Positions 23,743 through 32,975 of a DNA stretch of 64,000 bases are shown here, in pieces. A model generated the notes under the pieces. That model was not told where the DNA came from and did no database searches. It worked only from the letters and a program-made list of their open reading frames with translations. Position 1 is the first letter of the stretch; every line of letters begins with the position of its first letter. The position numbers and the translations under genes were made by a program. This DNA is from Microbacterium barkeri (GTDB lineage Bacteria > Actinomycetota > Actinomycetes > Actinomycetales > Microbacteriaceae): positions 248,001 through 312,000 of the forward strand of contig NZ_BSEJ01000001.1 of assembly GCF_027921765.1 (NCBI RefSeq). Direction: 5' to 3'.

Positions 23743-26469
23743 GTGGCTGTTCACGACCAGGATCCGTACTCGCAGGGTGCGCACGACAGCGACCCGGAGG
23801 AGACCAGCGAGTGGCAGCAGTCCCTCGACGAGCTGGTGGACGTCAAGGGCCACCAGCGCGGCCGCGAGGTCATGCTGAGCCTCCTCCAGCGCTCGAAGCA
23901 GCTGCGTCTCGGTGTGCCCATGGTGCCGACGACCGACTACGTCAACACCATCGCGCCCGAGGACGAGCCCGAGTTCCCCGGTGACGAGGAGCTCGAGCGC
24001 CGGTACCGCCACTGGATCCGCTGGAACGCCGCGATCACCGTGCACCGCGCGCAGCGCCCCGGCATCGGCGTCGGCGGGCACATCTCGACGTACGCGTCGG
24101 CGGCGTCGCTCTACGAGGTCGGGTTCAACCACTTCTTCCGCGGCCAGGACCACCCGTCCGGCGGCGACCAGATCTTCTACCAGGGCCACGCCTCGCCGGG
24201 CGCCTATGCGCGCGCCTACCTCGAGGGCCGCATGAGCGAGGCGCAGCTCGACGCGTTCCGCCAGGAGAAGTCGGGCGCGCCGAACGGCATCCCGTCGTAC
24301 CCCCACCCGCGCATGATGCGCGACTTCTGGCAGTTCCCCACGGTGTCGATGGGCCTCGGCCCGATCAACGCCATCTACCAGGCGATGACGAACAAGTACC
24401 TCGCCAACCGCGGGATCAAGGATGTCTCGGACTCGCACGTCTGGGCCTTCCTCGGCGACGGCGAGATGGACGAGGTCGAGTCGCGCGGTCAGCTCCAGGT
24501 CGCCGCGAACGAGGGCCTCGACAACCTCACGTTCGTGATCAACTGCAACCTCCAGCGTCTCGACGGCCCGGTCCGCGGCAACGGCAAGATCATCCAGGAG
24601 CTCGAGAGCTTCTTCCGCGGCGCCGGCTGGAACGTCATCAAGGTCGTGTGGGGCCGCGAGTGGGACGACCTGCTCGCGCGGGACACCGACGGCGCGCTCC
24701 TGAACCTCATGAACGTGACGCCGGACGGCGACTTCCAGACCTACAAGGCGGAGTCGGGCGCCTACGTGCGCGAGAACTTCTTCGGCCGCGACCCCCGCGC
24801 GCTCGAGCTCGTCAAGGACCTCTCCGACGACGACGTGTGGCGCCTGCGCCGCGGCGGCCACGACTACCGCAAGGTGTACGCGGCCTACAAGGCGGCCATG
24901 GAGCACAAGGGCCAGCCGACGGTCATCCTCGCGAAGACCGTCAAGGGCTACGGCCTCGGCCCGCACTTCGAGGGGCGCAACGCGACGCACCAGATGAAGA
25001 AGATGACGCTGGACGACCTCAAGCTGTTCCGCGACACGATGCAGATCCCGGTGTCCGACGCTCAGCTCGAGGCCGACCCGTACCGCCCGCCGTACTACCA
25101 CCCGGGTGCGCAGGACGAGACCATCCAGTACATGCTCGAGCGCCGCCGCGCGCTCGGCGGCTTCCTCCCCGAGCGCCGCAGCACGCACATCCCCCTCACC
25201 ATGCCCGAGGACAAGGACTACGCGTTCCCGAAGAAGGGGTCGGGCAACCAGGAGGTCGCCACGACGATGGCGTTCGTCCGGATGCTCAAGGACCTCATGC
25301 GGGTCAAGGGCTTCGGCAACCGCATCGTGCCGATCATCCCCGACGAGGCGCGCACGTTCGGCATGGACTCGTACTTCCCGTCGGCGAAGATCTACAACCC
25401 GAACGGCCAGAACTACACCTCGGTCGACCGCGAGCTGCTCCTGGCCTACAAGGAGAGCCCGCAGGGCCAGATCATGCACGTCGGCATCAACGAGGCCGGC
25501 GCCGCCGCGGCCTTCACCGCGACCGGAACGTCCTACGCCACGCATGGCGAGCCGCTCATCCCGGTCTACATCTTCTACTCGATGTTCGGATACCAGCGCA
25601 CGGGCGACGCGTTCTGGGCGGCCGGCGACCAGCTCGCGCGCGGGTTCATCATCGGCGCGACCGCGGGTCGCACGACCCTCACGGGCGAGGGCACGCAGCA
25701 CGCGGACGGCCACTCGCCGCTCCTCGCGTCGACGAACCCCGCGACCCTCACGTACGACCCGGCCTTCGGCTACGAGGTGTCGCACATCGTGCAGGCCGGT
25801 GTCGAGCGCATGTACGGCGGATCGCACCCCGACCCCGACGTCATGTACTACATCACGGTCTACAACGAGCCGATGCGCCAGCCGGCCGAGCCGGCCGACG
25901 TCGACGCAGAGGGCATCGTCAAGGGCATCCACCGCGTCTCGGTCGGCACGGGAGACGGTCCGCGCGTCCAGCTCCTCGCGTCGGGCGTGGGCGTGCCGTG
26001 GGCGCTCGAGGCTCAGGAGCTCCTCAAGAGCGACTGGGGCGTCATCGCCGACGTGTGGTCGGTGACCTCGTGGTCGGAGCTGCGCCGCGACGGCCTCGCC
26101 GCCGACGAGCACAACTTCCTCCACCCCGAGGAGGAGCCGCGCACGGCGTACCTCACGCAGAAGCTGCAGGGCGCCGAGGGGCCGTTCATCGCGACGAGCG
26201 ACTACATGCACGCCGTGCAGGACCAGATCCGGCAGTGGATCCCCGGTCCGTACTACACGCTCGGCGCCGACGGCTTCGGCTTCGCCGACACGCGCGCCGC
26301 GGCTCGCCGGTTCTTCAAGATCGACGGCCCGTCGATGGTCGTGCGCGCGCTGCAGTCGCTCGCCGACCAGGGCGCCGTCGACCGCTCGGTCATCGGGCAG
26401 GCGATCGAGAAGTACCGCATCCACGATGTGACGGCCGGCACGTCCGGCAACGCAGGCGGAGATTCCTGA
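23743..26469 (+). CDS. aceE: Pyruvate dehydrogenase E1 component, homodimeric type
   Basis: The 908-residue protein matches the homodimeric AceE form. It begins with [11 protein letters not shown] from a GTG at 23743 behind GAAAGGT. It has the substrate-side block [21 protein letters not shown], the thiamine diphosphate-binding region [18 protein letters not shown], and [20 protein letters not shown]-terminal transketolase-like domains follow. It decarboxylates pyruvate and passes the acetyl group to E2, which is not encoded in the window. It supplies acetyl-CoA to the fatty acid genes just downstream, the order seen in other actinobacteria. Confidence 0.97.
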   Translation: MAVHDQDPYSQGAHDSDPEETSEWQQSLDELVDVKGHQRGREVMLSLLQRSKQLRLGVPMVPTTDYVNTIAPEDEPEFPGDEELERRYRHWIRWNAAITVHRAQRPGIGVGGHISTYASAASLYEVGFNHFFRGQDHPSGGDQIFYQGHASPGAYARAYLEGRMSEAQLDAFRQEKSGAPNGIPSYPHPRMMRDFWQFPTVSMGLGPINAIYQAMTNKYLANRGIKDVSDSHVWAFLGDGEMDEVESRGQLQVAANEGLDNLTFVINCNLQRLDGPVRGNGKIIQELESFFRGAGWNVIKVVWGREWDDLLARDTDGALLNLMNVTPDGDFQTYKAESGAYVRENFFGRDPRALELVKDLSDDDVWRLRRGGHDYRKVYAAYKAAMEHKGQPTVILAKTVKGYGLGPHFEGRNATHQMKKMTLDDLKLFRDTMQIPVSDAQLEADPYRPPYYHPGAQDETIQYMLERRRALGGFLPERRSTHIPLTMPEDKDYAFPKKGSGNQEVATTMAFVRMLKDLMRVKGFGNRIVPIIPDEARTFGMDSYFPSAKIYNPNGQNYTSVDRELLLAYKESPQGQIMHVGINEAGAAAAFTATGTSYATHGEPLIPVYIFYSMFGYQRTGDAFWAAGDQLARGFIIGATAGRTTLTGEGTQHADGHSPLLASTNPATLTYDPAFGYEVSHIVQAGVERMYGGSHPDPDVMYYITVYNEPMRQPAEPADVDAEGIVKGIHRVSVGTGDGPRVQLLASGVGVPWALEAQELLKSDWGVIADVWSVTSWSELRRDGLAADEHNFLHPEEEPRTAYLTQKLQGAEGPFIATSDYMHAVQDQIRQWIPGPYYTLGADGFGFADTRAAARRFFKIDGPSMVVRALQSLADQGAVDRSVIGQAIEKYRIHDVTAGTSGNAGGDS

Positions 26470-26492
26470 ACCGCGTGAGCGGAACGGCAGAC

Positions 26493-26522
26493 GGCGGGGC
26501 CCCCGGCAGGCGGGGCCCCGCC
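26493..26522 (+). terminator. GC-rich stem-loop after aceE
   Basis: GGCGGGGCCC (26493-26502) pairs perfectly with GGGCCCCGCC (26513-26522) around a 10-base loop. It begins 24 bases past the aceE stop and precedes the fasR-like gene. There is no U-tract, so it may reduce rather than block read-through. Confidence 0.55.
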
Positions 26523-26549
26523 CCTGCGTCGACGGAGGAGAGGGCGACG

Positions 26550-27755
26550 ATGGACAAGGCGGCGACGCTGGCGTGGCTGCGCCGCATCTCCGGCGACGTC
26601 GCCACCGCCGTGCTGCAGCGCCTCGAGGAGTCGCTGCCCTGGTACACCGAGATGCCTCCGGCCCGTCGGTCGGCCGTCGGGCTCGTCGCGCAGGCCGGGA
26701 TCAGCTCGTTCATCGAGTGGTACGAGGATCCGACGAGCACACCCTCGATCGCCGCGGACATCTTCGATGCGGCCCCGCGCGAGCTGCTGCGCAGCGTCAG
26801 CCTCCAGCAGACCCTGCAGCTCGTCCGCGCGACCGTGGATGTCATGGAAGAGCGCGTCGTCGGACGCGGCGAGCAGCTGCGCGAGTCGATCCTCCTCTAT
26901 TCGCGGGAGGTCGCGTTCACGGCGGCCGACGTCTACGCCAGGGCCGCGGAGTCGCGCGGACTCTGGGATGCCCGACTCGAGGCGCTCGTGGTGGACTCGA
27001 TCCTCACGGGCGAGACCGATGAGGAGCTCCCGAGCCGCATCGCGGCACTCGGCTGGCACGGACACGGCGAGGTGTCGGTGCTCGTGGGCACCACTCCCCC
27101 GCTGTTCGACGTCGACCAGGTGCGGCGCACCGCGCGCAAGCTCGGGGTCGACGTGCTCATCGGCGTGCAGGGCTCGCGCCTCGTGCTCGTGCTCGGCCGA
27201 GCGCACGCCCCCGGCAAGGAGCAGTCGGAGCCGAACGGCGAGCTGAGCTTCGTGGAGATCGCCGATGCGCTGGAGCCCTGCTTCGGCGCCGGGCACCTCG
27301 TCCTCGGCCCGGCCGTCCCGGCCCTCGTCGACGCGAGCCGCAGCGCCCGCGCAGCACTCGCCGGCTTCGCCGTCGCACGTGCGTGGCGTCATGCGCCGCG
27401 CCCGGTCGAGGCGGATGACCTCCTTCCGGAGCGCGCGCTCGCGGGCGACCCGCTCGCGAAGCAGACCCTCATCGAGCGGATCTTCCGCCCTCTCGAGGCG
27501 CACTCGACCGACCTCGTCACGACGCTGTGGAGCTACCTCGACAACGGGCGCTCGCTCGAGGCGACCGCGCGCGAGCTGTTCGTGCACCCGAACACGGTGC
27601 GCTACCGCCTCAAGCGCGTGAGCGACGTGATCGGCTGGGACGCGACCGGCCCGCGTGAGGCGCTCATCCTGCAGACGGCGCTCATCCTCGGCTCGATCGG
27701 CCCCAAGGATGCCGTCCGGCGCCCGGTCCGCCGTCCGCGCGACGGGCGACGATGA
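26550..27755 (+). CDS. fasR: PucR-type helix-turn-helix regulator of the fatty acid operon (FasR-like)
   Basis: The 401-residue protein begins MDKAATLAWLRRISGDVATA behind GGAGGAGAGGG. The central region holds a GGDEF-like fold, and the C-terminus has a PucR HTH: SYLDNGRSLEATARELFVHP then NTVRYRLKRVSDVIGWD. Its place between aceE and fabD, with homologous organisation in Streptomyces coelicolor, matches FasR (SCO2386), an activator of the fabD-fabH-acpP-fabF operon. The function is therefore inferred from position and family. The gene symbol is used on that basis. Confidence 0.85.
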   Translation: MDKAATLAWLRRISGDVATAVLQRLEESLPWYTEMPPARRSAVGLVAQAGISSFIEWYEDPTSTPSIAADIFDAAPRELLRSVSLQQTLQLVRATVDVMEERVVGRGEQLRESILLYSREVAFTAADVYARAAESRGLWDARLEALVVDSILTGETDEELPSRIAALGWHGHGEVSVLVGTTPPLFDVDQVRRTARKLGVDVLIGVQGSRLVLVLGRAHAPGKEQSEPNGELSFVEIADALEPCFGAGHLVLGPAVPALVDASRSARAALAGFAVARAWRHAPRPVEADDLLPERALAGDPLAKQTLIERIFRPLEAHSTDLVTTLWSYLDNGRSLEATARELFVHPNTVRYRLKRVSDVIGWDATGPREALILQTALILGSIGPKDAVRRPVRRPRDGRR

Positions 27756-27846
27756 CCATCCGAGGTGTCCGCCACGCACAACGGATCCAGGGATTCTTGT
27801 GACGATCTCGCCAGCGAGCCGCCGTTCCGGTTGGCATGATGGTCAG

Positions 27847-28755
27847 GTGATCGTCGCCGCATTCCCCGGACAGGGGTCCCAGACGCCCGGATTCCTCAGC
27901 CCCTGGCTCGAGCTCGACGGGGTGCGCGAGCGCCTCGAGGCCGCCTCCGACGCCGCTCAGGTCGACCTCATCGCGGCCGGAACGGAGTGGGACGCCGACC
28001 GCATCCGCGACACGCGGGTCGCTCAGCCGCTCATCGTCGCAGCGAGCCTCGTCTCGTACGAGGCCCTGCAGGCGCGCGCGTCCGCCCCGGGCGGGGTGGC
28101 CGGCCACTCGGTCGGCGAGATCGGCGCGCTCGTCGCCGCCGGCGTGATCGGATTCGAGGACGGCATGCGGCTCGTCGGCCTGCGCGGCCGCGCGATGGCC
28201 GAGGCGGCCGCCCAGGCCGAGACGGGCATGAGCGCTGTCGTGGGCGGCGTCGAGGAGCAGGTGCTCCAGGCGATCGCCGACGCGGGCCTCGAGCCCGCCA
28301 ACTACAACGGCGGCGGGCAGATCGTCGCGGCCGGAGCGACGGACGCTCTCGCCGCCCTCGCCGCGTCCGCTCCGCGTGGAGCGCGGGTCATCCCGCTTCA
28401 GGTGGCCGGCGCCTTCCACACGTCGTACATGGCTCCCGCCACGGGCCCGCTACAGGAGGCCGTCGAGGGGATCGCCGAAGTGGGCGATCCCGCGCTCCCG
28501 CTCTGGACCAACAGCGACGGCACGACGGTGGCGACCGGGCGCCGTGCGCTCGAGCTCATCGTCCACCAGGTGAGCCACCCGGTGCGGTGGGACCTGTGCA
28601 TGACATCGTTCGCCGACGCGGAGATCGCGGGGCTCATCGAGCTCGCGCCCGCGGGCGCTCTCGTCGGGCTCGCGAAGCGCGGGCTCAAGGGCGTGCCGAC
28701 GGTCGCGGTGAAGACCCCGGATGATCTCGACGCGGCAGCGGCGCTGCTCGCGTGA
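27847..28755 (+). CDS. fabD: Malonyl-CoA:ACP transacylase
   Basis: The 302-residue protein begins with FPGQGSQTPGF, the FabD N-terminal motif. It has the catalytic Ser in GHSVGE (Ser88) and the Arg-bearing DGMRLVGLRGRAMAEA. Downstream is FHTSYMAP, with the second catalytic His. It loads malonyl groups from CoA onto acyl carrier protein. The GTG start has only a weak GGTCAG site. Its stop overlaps the 28752 start option of fabH (GTGA), which fits translational coupling within the fab operon. Confidence 0.96.
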   Translation: MIVAAFPGQGSQTPGFLSPWLELDGVRERLEAASDAAQVDLIAAGTEWDADRIRDTRVAQPLIVAASLVSYEALQARASAPGGVAGHSVGEIGALVAAGVIGFEDGMRLVGLRGRAMAEAAAQAETGMSAVVGGVEEQVLQAIADAGLEPANYNGGGQIVAAGATDALAALAASAPRGARVIPLQVAGAFHTSYMAPATGPLQEAVEGIAEVGDPALPLWTNSDGTTVATGRRALELIVHQVSHPVRWDLCMTSFADAEIAGLIELAPAGALVGLAKRGLKGVPTVAVKTPDDLDAAAALLA

Positions 28756-28775
28756 GTGAGGAGAAGAAGAGCAGG

Positions 28776-29780
28776 ATGACGACCCCCACGCTGAAGGAAG
28801 CCACCGGCAGCGCCCACTCGCGCATCTACGCCTACGGCGCCGCGCGCGGCCAGAACGCCGTGCCCAACGACGACCTCGTCGGGCCGATCGACTCGAGCGA
28901 CGAGTGGATCCGCCAGCGCACCGGCATCATCACGCGCGTGCGCGCCGACAAGGCGACGACGGCCGTCGAGCTCGCGGCCGACGCGGCGACGGAGGCCATC
29001 CAGCGCTCGGGCGTCGATCCCTCCGAGATCGACCTCGTCATCGTCGCCACGATCAGCAACCCGCGGCAGACGCCATCCGTCTCGGCGATCGTGGCCGACC
29101 GCGTCGGCGCGAACCCGGCCGCGGCGTACGACATCAACGCCGCGTGCGCGGGCTTCTGCTACGCGGTGGCGCAGGCCGACGCGCTGATCCGCTCGGGCGC
29201 GGCGCGGTACGCGCTCGTCATCGGCACGGAGAAGCTGAGCGACATCGTCGATCCCACCGATCGCTCGATCTCGTTCCTCCTTGGCGACGGTGCGGGTGCC
29301 GCTCTGCTCGGCCCGAGCGAGACGCCCGGGGTGTCCCAGACCCTGTGGGGCTCCGACGGGTCGAAGTCGGAGGCCGTGCGCATGAACGCCACGCTCACGG
29401 CGTTCCGCGACGGCGAGGCGGAGTGGCCGACGCTGCGCCAGGAGGGCCAGACGGTCTTCCGCTGGGCGGTGTGGGAGATGGCGAAGGTCGCCAAGCAGAC
29501 GCTCGAGGCCGCAGGGGTCGAGCCGTCGGACCTGGCGGCGTTCATCCCCCACCAGGCGAACATGCGGATCGTCGACGAGTTCGCCAAGCAGCTCGGGCTG
29601 CCCGACACGGTCGCGATCGCTCGTGACATCGCCGACACGGGCAACACGTCTGCCGCGTCCATCCCGCTCGCGACGCACCGCCTGCTCGAGGAGAACCCCG
29701 AGCTCTCGGGCGGTCTCGCGCTCCAGATCGGCTTCGGCGCGGGGCTCGTCTTCGCCGCTCAGGTCGTCGTCCTGCCCTGA
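28776..29780 (+). CDS. fabH: β-ketoacyl-ACP synthase III
   Basis: The 334-residue enzyme has the FabH triad: Cys124 in DINAACAGFCYA, His in FIPHQANMRI and Asn in GNTSAAS. It condenses an acyl-CoA primer with malonyl-ACP to begin each fatty acid. In this group it often uses branched starters. The ATG at 28776 (MTTPTL) is chosen as it matches homologue starts. A GTG at 28752 overlapping the fabD stop, followed by GAGGAG, is the alternative and would add 8 residues. Confidence 0.95.
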   Translation: MTTPTLKEATGSAHSRIYAYGAARGQNAVPNDDLVGPIDSSDEWIRQRTGIITRVRADKATTAVELAADAATEAIQRSGVDPSEIDLVIVATISNPRQTPSVSAIVADRVGANPAAAYDINAACAGFCYAVAQADALIRSGAARYALVIGTEKLSDIVDPTDRSISFLLGDGAGAALLGPSETPGVSQTLWGSDGSKSEAVRMNATLTAFRDGEAEWPTLRQEGQTVFRWAVWEMAKVAKQTLEAAGVEPSDLAAFIPHQANMRIVDEFAKQLGLPDTVAIARDIADTGNTSAASIPLATHRLLEENPELSGGLALQIGFGAGLVFAAQVVVLP

Positions 29781-29870
29781 CGTTCCACGGATCGGGCCGC
29801 CTCCGCCTCTAGACTGATGGGCGGTTCCCGACCCGGATTCTGATCACCCAACCCTGAAAGAGAGAAACCC

Positions 29871-30116
29871 ATGGCATTCACGAACGACGAGGTCCTCGCC
29901 GGACTGGCTGAGCTCATCACCGACGAGACCGGCATCGACGCTTCCGAGGTCGCCCTCGAGAAGTCGTTCACGGACGACCTCGACATCGACTCGATCTCGA
30001 TGATGACGATCGTGGTCAACGCCGAGGAGAAGTTCGGCGTGACCATCCCCGACGAGGAGGTCAAGAACCTCAAGACGGTGAAGGACGCCGTCGACTTCAT
30101 CACCGCCAACCAGTGA
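29871..30116 (+). CDS. acpP: Acyl carrier protein
   Basis: The 81-residue acidic protein has the phosphopantetheine attachment Ser41 in DLDIDSISMM, where the usual DSL is DSI. Flanking helices are ELITDETGIDASEVALEKSF and FGVTIPDEEVKNLKTVKDAV. A purine-rich site (AAAGAGAG) precedes the ATG. It carries growing acyl chains between FabD, FabH and FabF and reductases that are not in the window. A hairpin between acpP and fabF may let acpP be made in excess. Confidence 0.97.
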   Translation: MAFTNDEVLAGLAELITDETGIDASEVALEKSFTDDLDIDSISMMTIVVNAEEKFGVTIPDEEVKNLKTVKDAVDFITANQ

Positions 30117-30123
30117 GGCTTCC

Positions 30124-30165
30124 GGGCGTCACGCCGCGCGGTCGCGCCGACTCGGCGTGACGCCC
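30124..30165 (+). terminator. Stem-loop between acpP and fabF
   Basis: GGGCGTCACGCCG (30124-30136) pairs perfectly with CGGCGTGACGCCC (30153-30165) around a 16-base loop. It starts 8 bases past the acpP stop. With no U-tract it probably acts as a partial terminator or 3' stabiliser, keeping acpP mRNA above that of fabF. Confidence 0.6.
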
Positions 30166-30200
30166 GATCTGCACTTCCGAGGAACACAGGGAACCAAGCC

Positions 30201-31442
30201 ATGACCAAGCGCATCGTCGTCACGGGCCTCGGCGCGTCGTCCGCCATCGGCGGCAACGTCGAGGACAACTGGCGCAATCTCCTCGCAGGCGTCTCCGGCG
30301 CCCGCACGCTCGAGCACGACTGGGTCGAGAAGTACCAGCTCCCGGTGACCTTCGCCGCTGAGGCGATCGTCCGGCCCGAGGAGGTGCTCCCCCGCCACGA
30401 GGCCAAGCGCCTCGACCCCTCGACGCAGTTCGCGCTCATCGCGGCACGCGAGGCCTGGGCGGACGCCGGCGAGCCAGAGGTCGCGCCCGAGCGCCTCGGC
30501 GTCGACTTCGCGACCGGCATCGGCGGCGTGTGGACGCTGCTGGACGCATGGGACACCCTGCGTGAGAAGGGCCCCCGCCGCGTCATGCCGCTCACGGTGC
30601 CCATGCTCATGCCGAACGCGGCTGCCGGCAACCTCTCGCTCCAGTTCAACGCGAAGGCGTACGCGCGCACGGTTGTGAGCGCCTGCGCATCGAGCACGGA
30701 GTCGCTCTACAACGCCTACGAGCACCTCCAGCAGGGGCTCGCCGACGTCGTCATCGCCGGCGGCGCCGAGTCGGCCATCCACCCGATCACGGTGGCCTCC
30801 TTCGCCTCCGCGCAGGCTCTCTCGCGCCGGAACGACGATCCCGCAACGGCATCGCGTCCGGGCAGCATCGACCGCGACGGCTTCGTCATGGGCGAGGGCG
30901 CGGCCGCGCTCGTGCTCGAGACCGAGGAGCACGCGAAGGCCCGCGGTGCGCGGATCTACGCGTACCTCGTGGGAGGCGGCGTCACCGCGGACTCGTATCA
31001 CATCACGGGCAACGACCCCGAGGGCTGGGGTGCGGCGCGCGCCGTGCAGCAGGCCTTGGAGGTCGCGGGTGCTCAGCCCGACGACGTCACTCACATCAAC
31101 GCGCACGCGACCTCGACGCCGGTCGGCGATCCGAACGAGTACGTCGCCCTCAAGCGCGTGTTCGGCGACCGCATCGACGAGATCCCCGTCTCCGCCACGA
31201 AGGCGTCCACCGGGCACCTCCTCGGCGGCACGGGCGCTCTCGAGGCGGTCTACACGGTGCTCGCGCTGCGCGACCGCGTCGCTCCCCCGACGATCAACAT
31301 CACCGAGCAGGACCCCGAGGTGCCGTTCAAGCTGTCCGGCCAGCCTCAGCCGCTCGGCGACGGCCCCCAGCTCGCGATCAGCAACTCGTTCGGCTTCGGC
31401 GGACACAACGCGGTCATCGCGTTCGCCTCGTACGACGGCTGA
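30201..31442 (+). CDS. fabF: β-ketoacyl-ACP synthase II
   Basis: The 413-residue enzyme has the condensing-enzyme triad: Cys162 in VVSACASSTES, His in NAHATSTPVGD, and His in STGHLLGG. It elongates acyl-ACP with malonyl-ACP. It is the last gene of the fab operon and is followed by a textbook terminator. Start at ATG 30201 follows AGGAACAC. Confidence 0.96.
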   Translation: MTKRIVVTGLGASSAIGGNVEDNWRNLLAGVSGARTLEHDWVEKYQLPVTFAAEAIVRPEEVLPRHEAKRLDPSTQFALIAAREAWADAGEPEVAPERLGVDFATGIGGVWTLLDAWDTLREKGPRRVMPLTVPMLMPNAAAGNLSLQFNAKAYARTVVSACASSTESLYNAYEHLQQGLADVVIAGGAESAIHPITVASFASAQALSRRNDDPATASRPGSIDRDGFVMGEGAAALVLETEEHAKARGARIYAYLVGGGVTADSYHITGNDPEGWGAARAVQQALEVAGAQPDDVTHINAHATSTPVGDPNEYVALKRVFGDRIDEIPVSATKASTGHLLGGTGALEAVYTVLALRDRVAPPTINITEQDPEVPFKLSGQPQPLGDGPQLAISNSFGFGGHNAVIAFASYDG

Positions 31443-31460
31443 TCCCACAGCGGACAGCGA

Positions 31461-31490
31461 GACGCCCCAGGAGTTCTCTCCTGGGGCGTC
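31461..31490 (+). terminator. Strong terminator after fabF
   Basis: GACGCCCCAGGAG (31461-31473), loop TTCT, and CTCCTGGGGCGTC (31478-31490) form a perfect 13-bp stem. It is 18 bases after the fabF stop and is the clear end of the fatty acid operon. Confidence 0.9.
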
Positions 31491-31530
31491 TGCAGTCTGT
31501 GGACGGCGGGACGCGGCTCCCGCCGCGGGC

Positions 31531-32034
31531 TCAGCCGACCTGGTGCAGCCACACGACCGGCGAGTCGTCGCCGGCGGTGCGGAAGGCCTCGAGCTCCTGA
31601 TCCCATGCGCTGCCGAGGGCGACGTCCAGCTCGCGACGGAGCTCGAACGGGTCGGAGCCCGCGATCTCCATCGCGTAGCGAACGCGATCCTCGGGGATCA
31701 CGACATTGCCCGCCGAGTCCATCTGCGCGTAGTGGATGCCGAGATCGGGCGTGTGCATCCAGCGGCCGCCGTCACTGCGCGGAGTGGGATCCTCCGTGAC
31801 CTCGAACCGGAGGTGCTCCCATCCGCGGATGGCGGTCGCGAGGGCGGCGCCGGTGCCGGCGGGACCCTCCCAGTAGTACTCCGTGCGACGCGCGCCGTGC
31901 AGCACGGGCTGGTCCTGCCACTCGAAGTTCACGGCTCGGCCGAGAGATCGGCCGACCGCCCACTCCAGGTGCGGACACAGCGCTCGTGGCGCCGAGTGGA
32001 TATAGACCACTCCGCGCGCGATGGGTGTCGCCAT
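31531..32034 (-). CDS. DUF3145 family protein
   Basis: The 167-residue protein matches the actinobacterial DUF3145 family. It begins MATPIARGVVYIHSAPRALC and has HLEWAVGRSLGRAVNF, WEGPAGTGAALATAIRGW, and FEVTEDPTPRSDGGRWMHTP. Function is unknown. The gene commonly sits next to the fatty acid operon in actinobacteria, as here, but on the opposite strand. It is soluble and has no recognised catalytic motif. A candidate promoter lies about 80 bases upstream. Confidence 0.93.
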   Translation of the reverse strand: MATPIARGVVYIHSAPRALCPHLEWAVGRSLGRAVNFEWQDQPVLHGARRTEYYWEGPAGTGAALATAIRGWEHLRFEVTEDPTPRSDGGRWMHTPDLGIHYAQMDSAGNVVIPEDRVRYAMEIAGSDPFELRRELDVALGSAWDQELEAFRTAGDDSPVVWLHQVG

Positions 32035-32113
32035 GATCTTCTCCGTTCGTCAGGTGCGTCTTCCCCTACGACCTGACCGGGCGATCCGGCGATTCCTCTT
32101 CAGTTCTCCCTGC

Positions 32114-32143
32114 ATTATGACCCGCCCGCGCGTCAAATCACAA
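32114..32143 (-). promoter_or_regulatory. Candidate promoter for the DUF3145 gene
   Basis: On the minus strand TTGTGA (32138-32143) and CATAAT (32114-32119) are separated by 18 bases. Transcription would start about 70 bases before the DUF3145 ATG. It is one of the most AT-rich spots in the area, which supports a promoter role. Confidence 0.45.
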
Positions 32144-32202
32144 GCGTGTCGTTCCATCCGCCCGCCTCGCTGTCACTGATGGCCGCACGCGCATCCGATG
32201 AT

Positions 32203-32274
32203 GCACTGCTGTGCGCGGAGTGCGCACTGCCGTGCTCTATAGTGGGCGGAGCTTTCGAAGGGAGCTGTTCAATG
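32203..32274 (+). promoter_or_regulatory. Promoter-like element with operators, RBS and ATG facing the XRE gene's 3' end
   Basis: GCACTGCTGTGC (32203-32214) and GCACTGCCGTGC (32224-32235) are direct repeats 21 bases apart, each with GCAC-N4-GTGC dyad symmetry. They precede TATAGT (32238-32243), a good -10, then AAGGGAG and an ATG at 32272. No -35 is visible. The frame from the ATG runs antisense into the XRE-cupin gene and its product resembles nothing known. It looks like the start of a lost gene, or an antisense or regulatory promoter. Confidence 0.35.
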
Positions 32275-32319
32275 ACGAATCAGGCTCGGTCGCGCGCCGT
32301 CGCCGTGCGCGCCGGTAGG

Positions 32320-32925
32320 TCAGTCGCCGTGCGTCTCGGAGGCCTTCGGCGATCCGACGCCCGGCTCGAAGACGGAAAGCGTGAACCGCGCCGGGGCCGA
32401 GCCGGGGTTGGCGTACGCATGCGGCGCGTCGCCCGAGAAGGCGATGACATCGCCGGTGGCGAGCGGGTGAGTCTGCTCGCCGACCGTGACCTCGATGTCG
32501 CCGTCGAGCACCTGCAGGAGCTCCTTCGTCCCGGTCGCGTGCTCCTCGCTCTCGTGCCGTTCTCCGGGCTGCACCGTCCAGTCCCAGAGCTCGAGCACGT
32601 CGGGCGACTCGGTTCCCGACAGGAGGACCCCCACCCCTCCCCTGTCGCCGCGCCAGAGAATCGATCCCTCGCCCCTGCGCGTGACCTTCACGGCGGCGAC
32701 CTGCGGATTCTCGACGAGGGCGGGCAGCCCGATGCCGAGCGCCTGGCTGATCCGGAGCAGGATCCCGACGCTCGGGTTGGTCGCGCCCTGCTCCACGTTC
32801 ACGAGCATGCGACGGCTCACGCCGGCGGTCTCAGCGAGCGCGTCCAGAGTCCAGCGGCGGGCCTGCCGCTCCTGGCGCACGCGCGCGCCGATCGCCGCAG
32901 ACAGGGCCGTCGTCGTCACATCCAT
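32320..32925 (-). CDS. XRE family regulator with C-terminal cupin domain
   Basis: The product is about 201 residues from ATG 32925. The HTH is IGARVRQERQARRWTLDALAETAGVSRRMLVNVEQGATNPSVGILLRISQALG. A cupin fold follows, with ELWDWTVQPGERHESEEHATGTKELLQVLDGDIEVTVGEQTHPLATGDVIAFSGDAPHAYANPG. Such proteins sense a small ligand through the cupin and repress neighbouring genes. It is divergent from the PLP decarboxylase, with 50 bases between starts, so it likely controls that gene and itself. An earlier ATG at 32937 is possible. No clear RBS is seen. Confidence 0.85.
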   Translation of the reverse strand: MDVTTTALSAAIGARVRQERQARRWTLDALAETAGVSRRMLVNVEQGATNPSVGILLRISQALGIGLPALVENPQVAAVKVTRRGEGSILWRGDRGGVGVLLSGTESPDVLELWDWTVQPGERHESEEHATGTKELLQVLDGDIEVTVGEQTHPLATGDVIAFSGDAPHAYANPGSAPARFTLSVFEPGVGSPKASETHGD

Positions 32926-32928
32926 ACC

Positions 32929-32944
32929 GTGCACCATACTGCAC
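32929..32944. promoter_or_regulatory. Inverted repeat GTGCA-N6-TGCAC in the divergent promoter
   Basis: GTGCA and TGCAC flank CCATAC. On the minus strand the block also reads as the direct repeat GGTGCA-gtat-GGTGCA. It covers the putative -10 (CATACT) facing the decarboxylase and the leader of the XRE gene, a fit place for an autoregulatory operator. Confidence 0.35.
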
Positions 32945-32975
32945 CGAAGCCCCATTCCCTCGACAAGGAGCCACA

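Noticed and set aside
28752..28775. Upstream GTG as the fabH start
   Set aside because: It overlaps fabD neatly, but the next ATG matches known FabH N-termini better. It is kept as the alternative.
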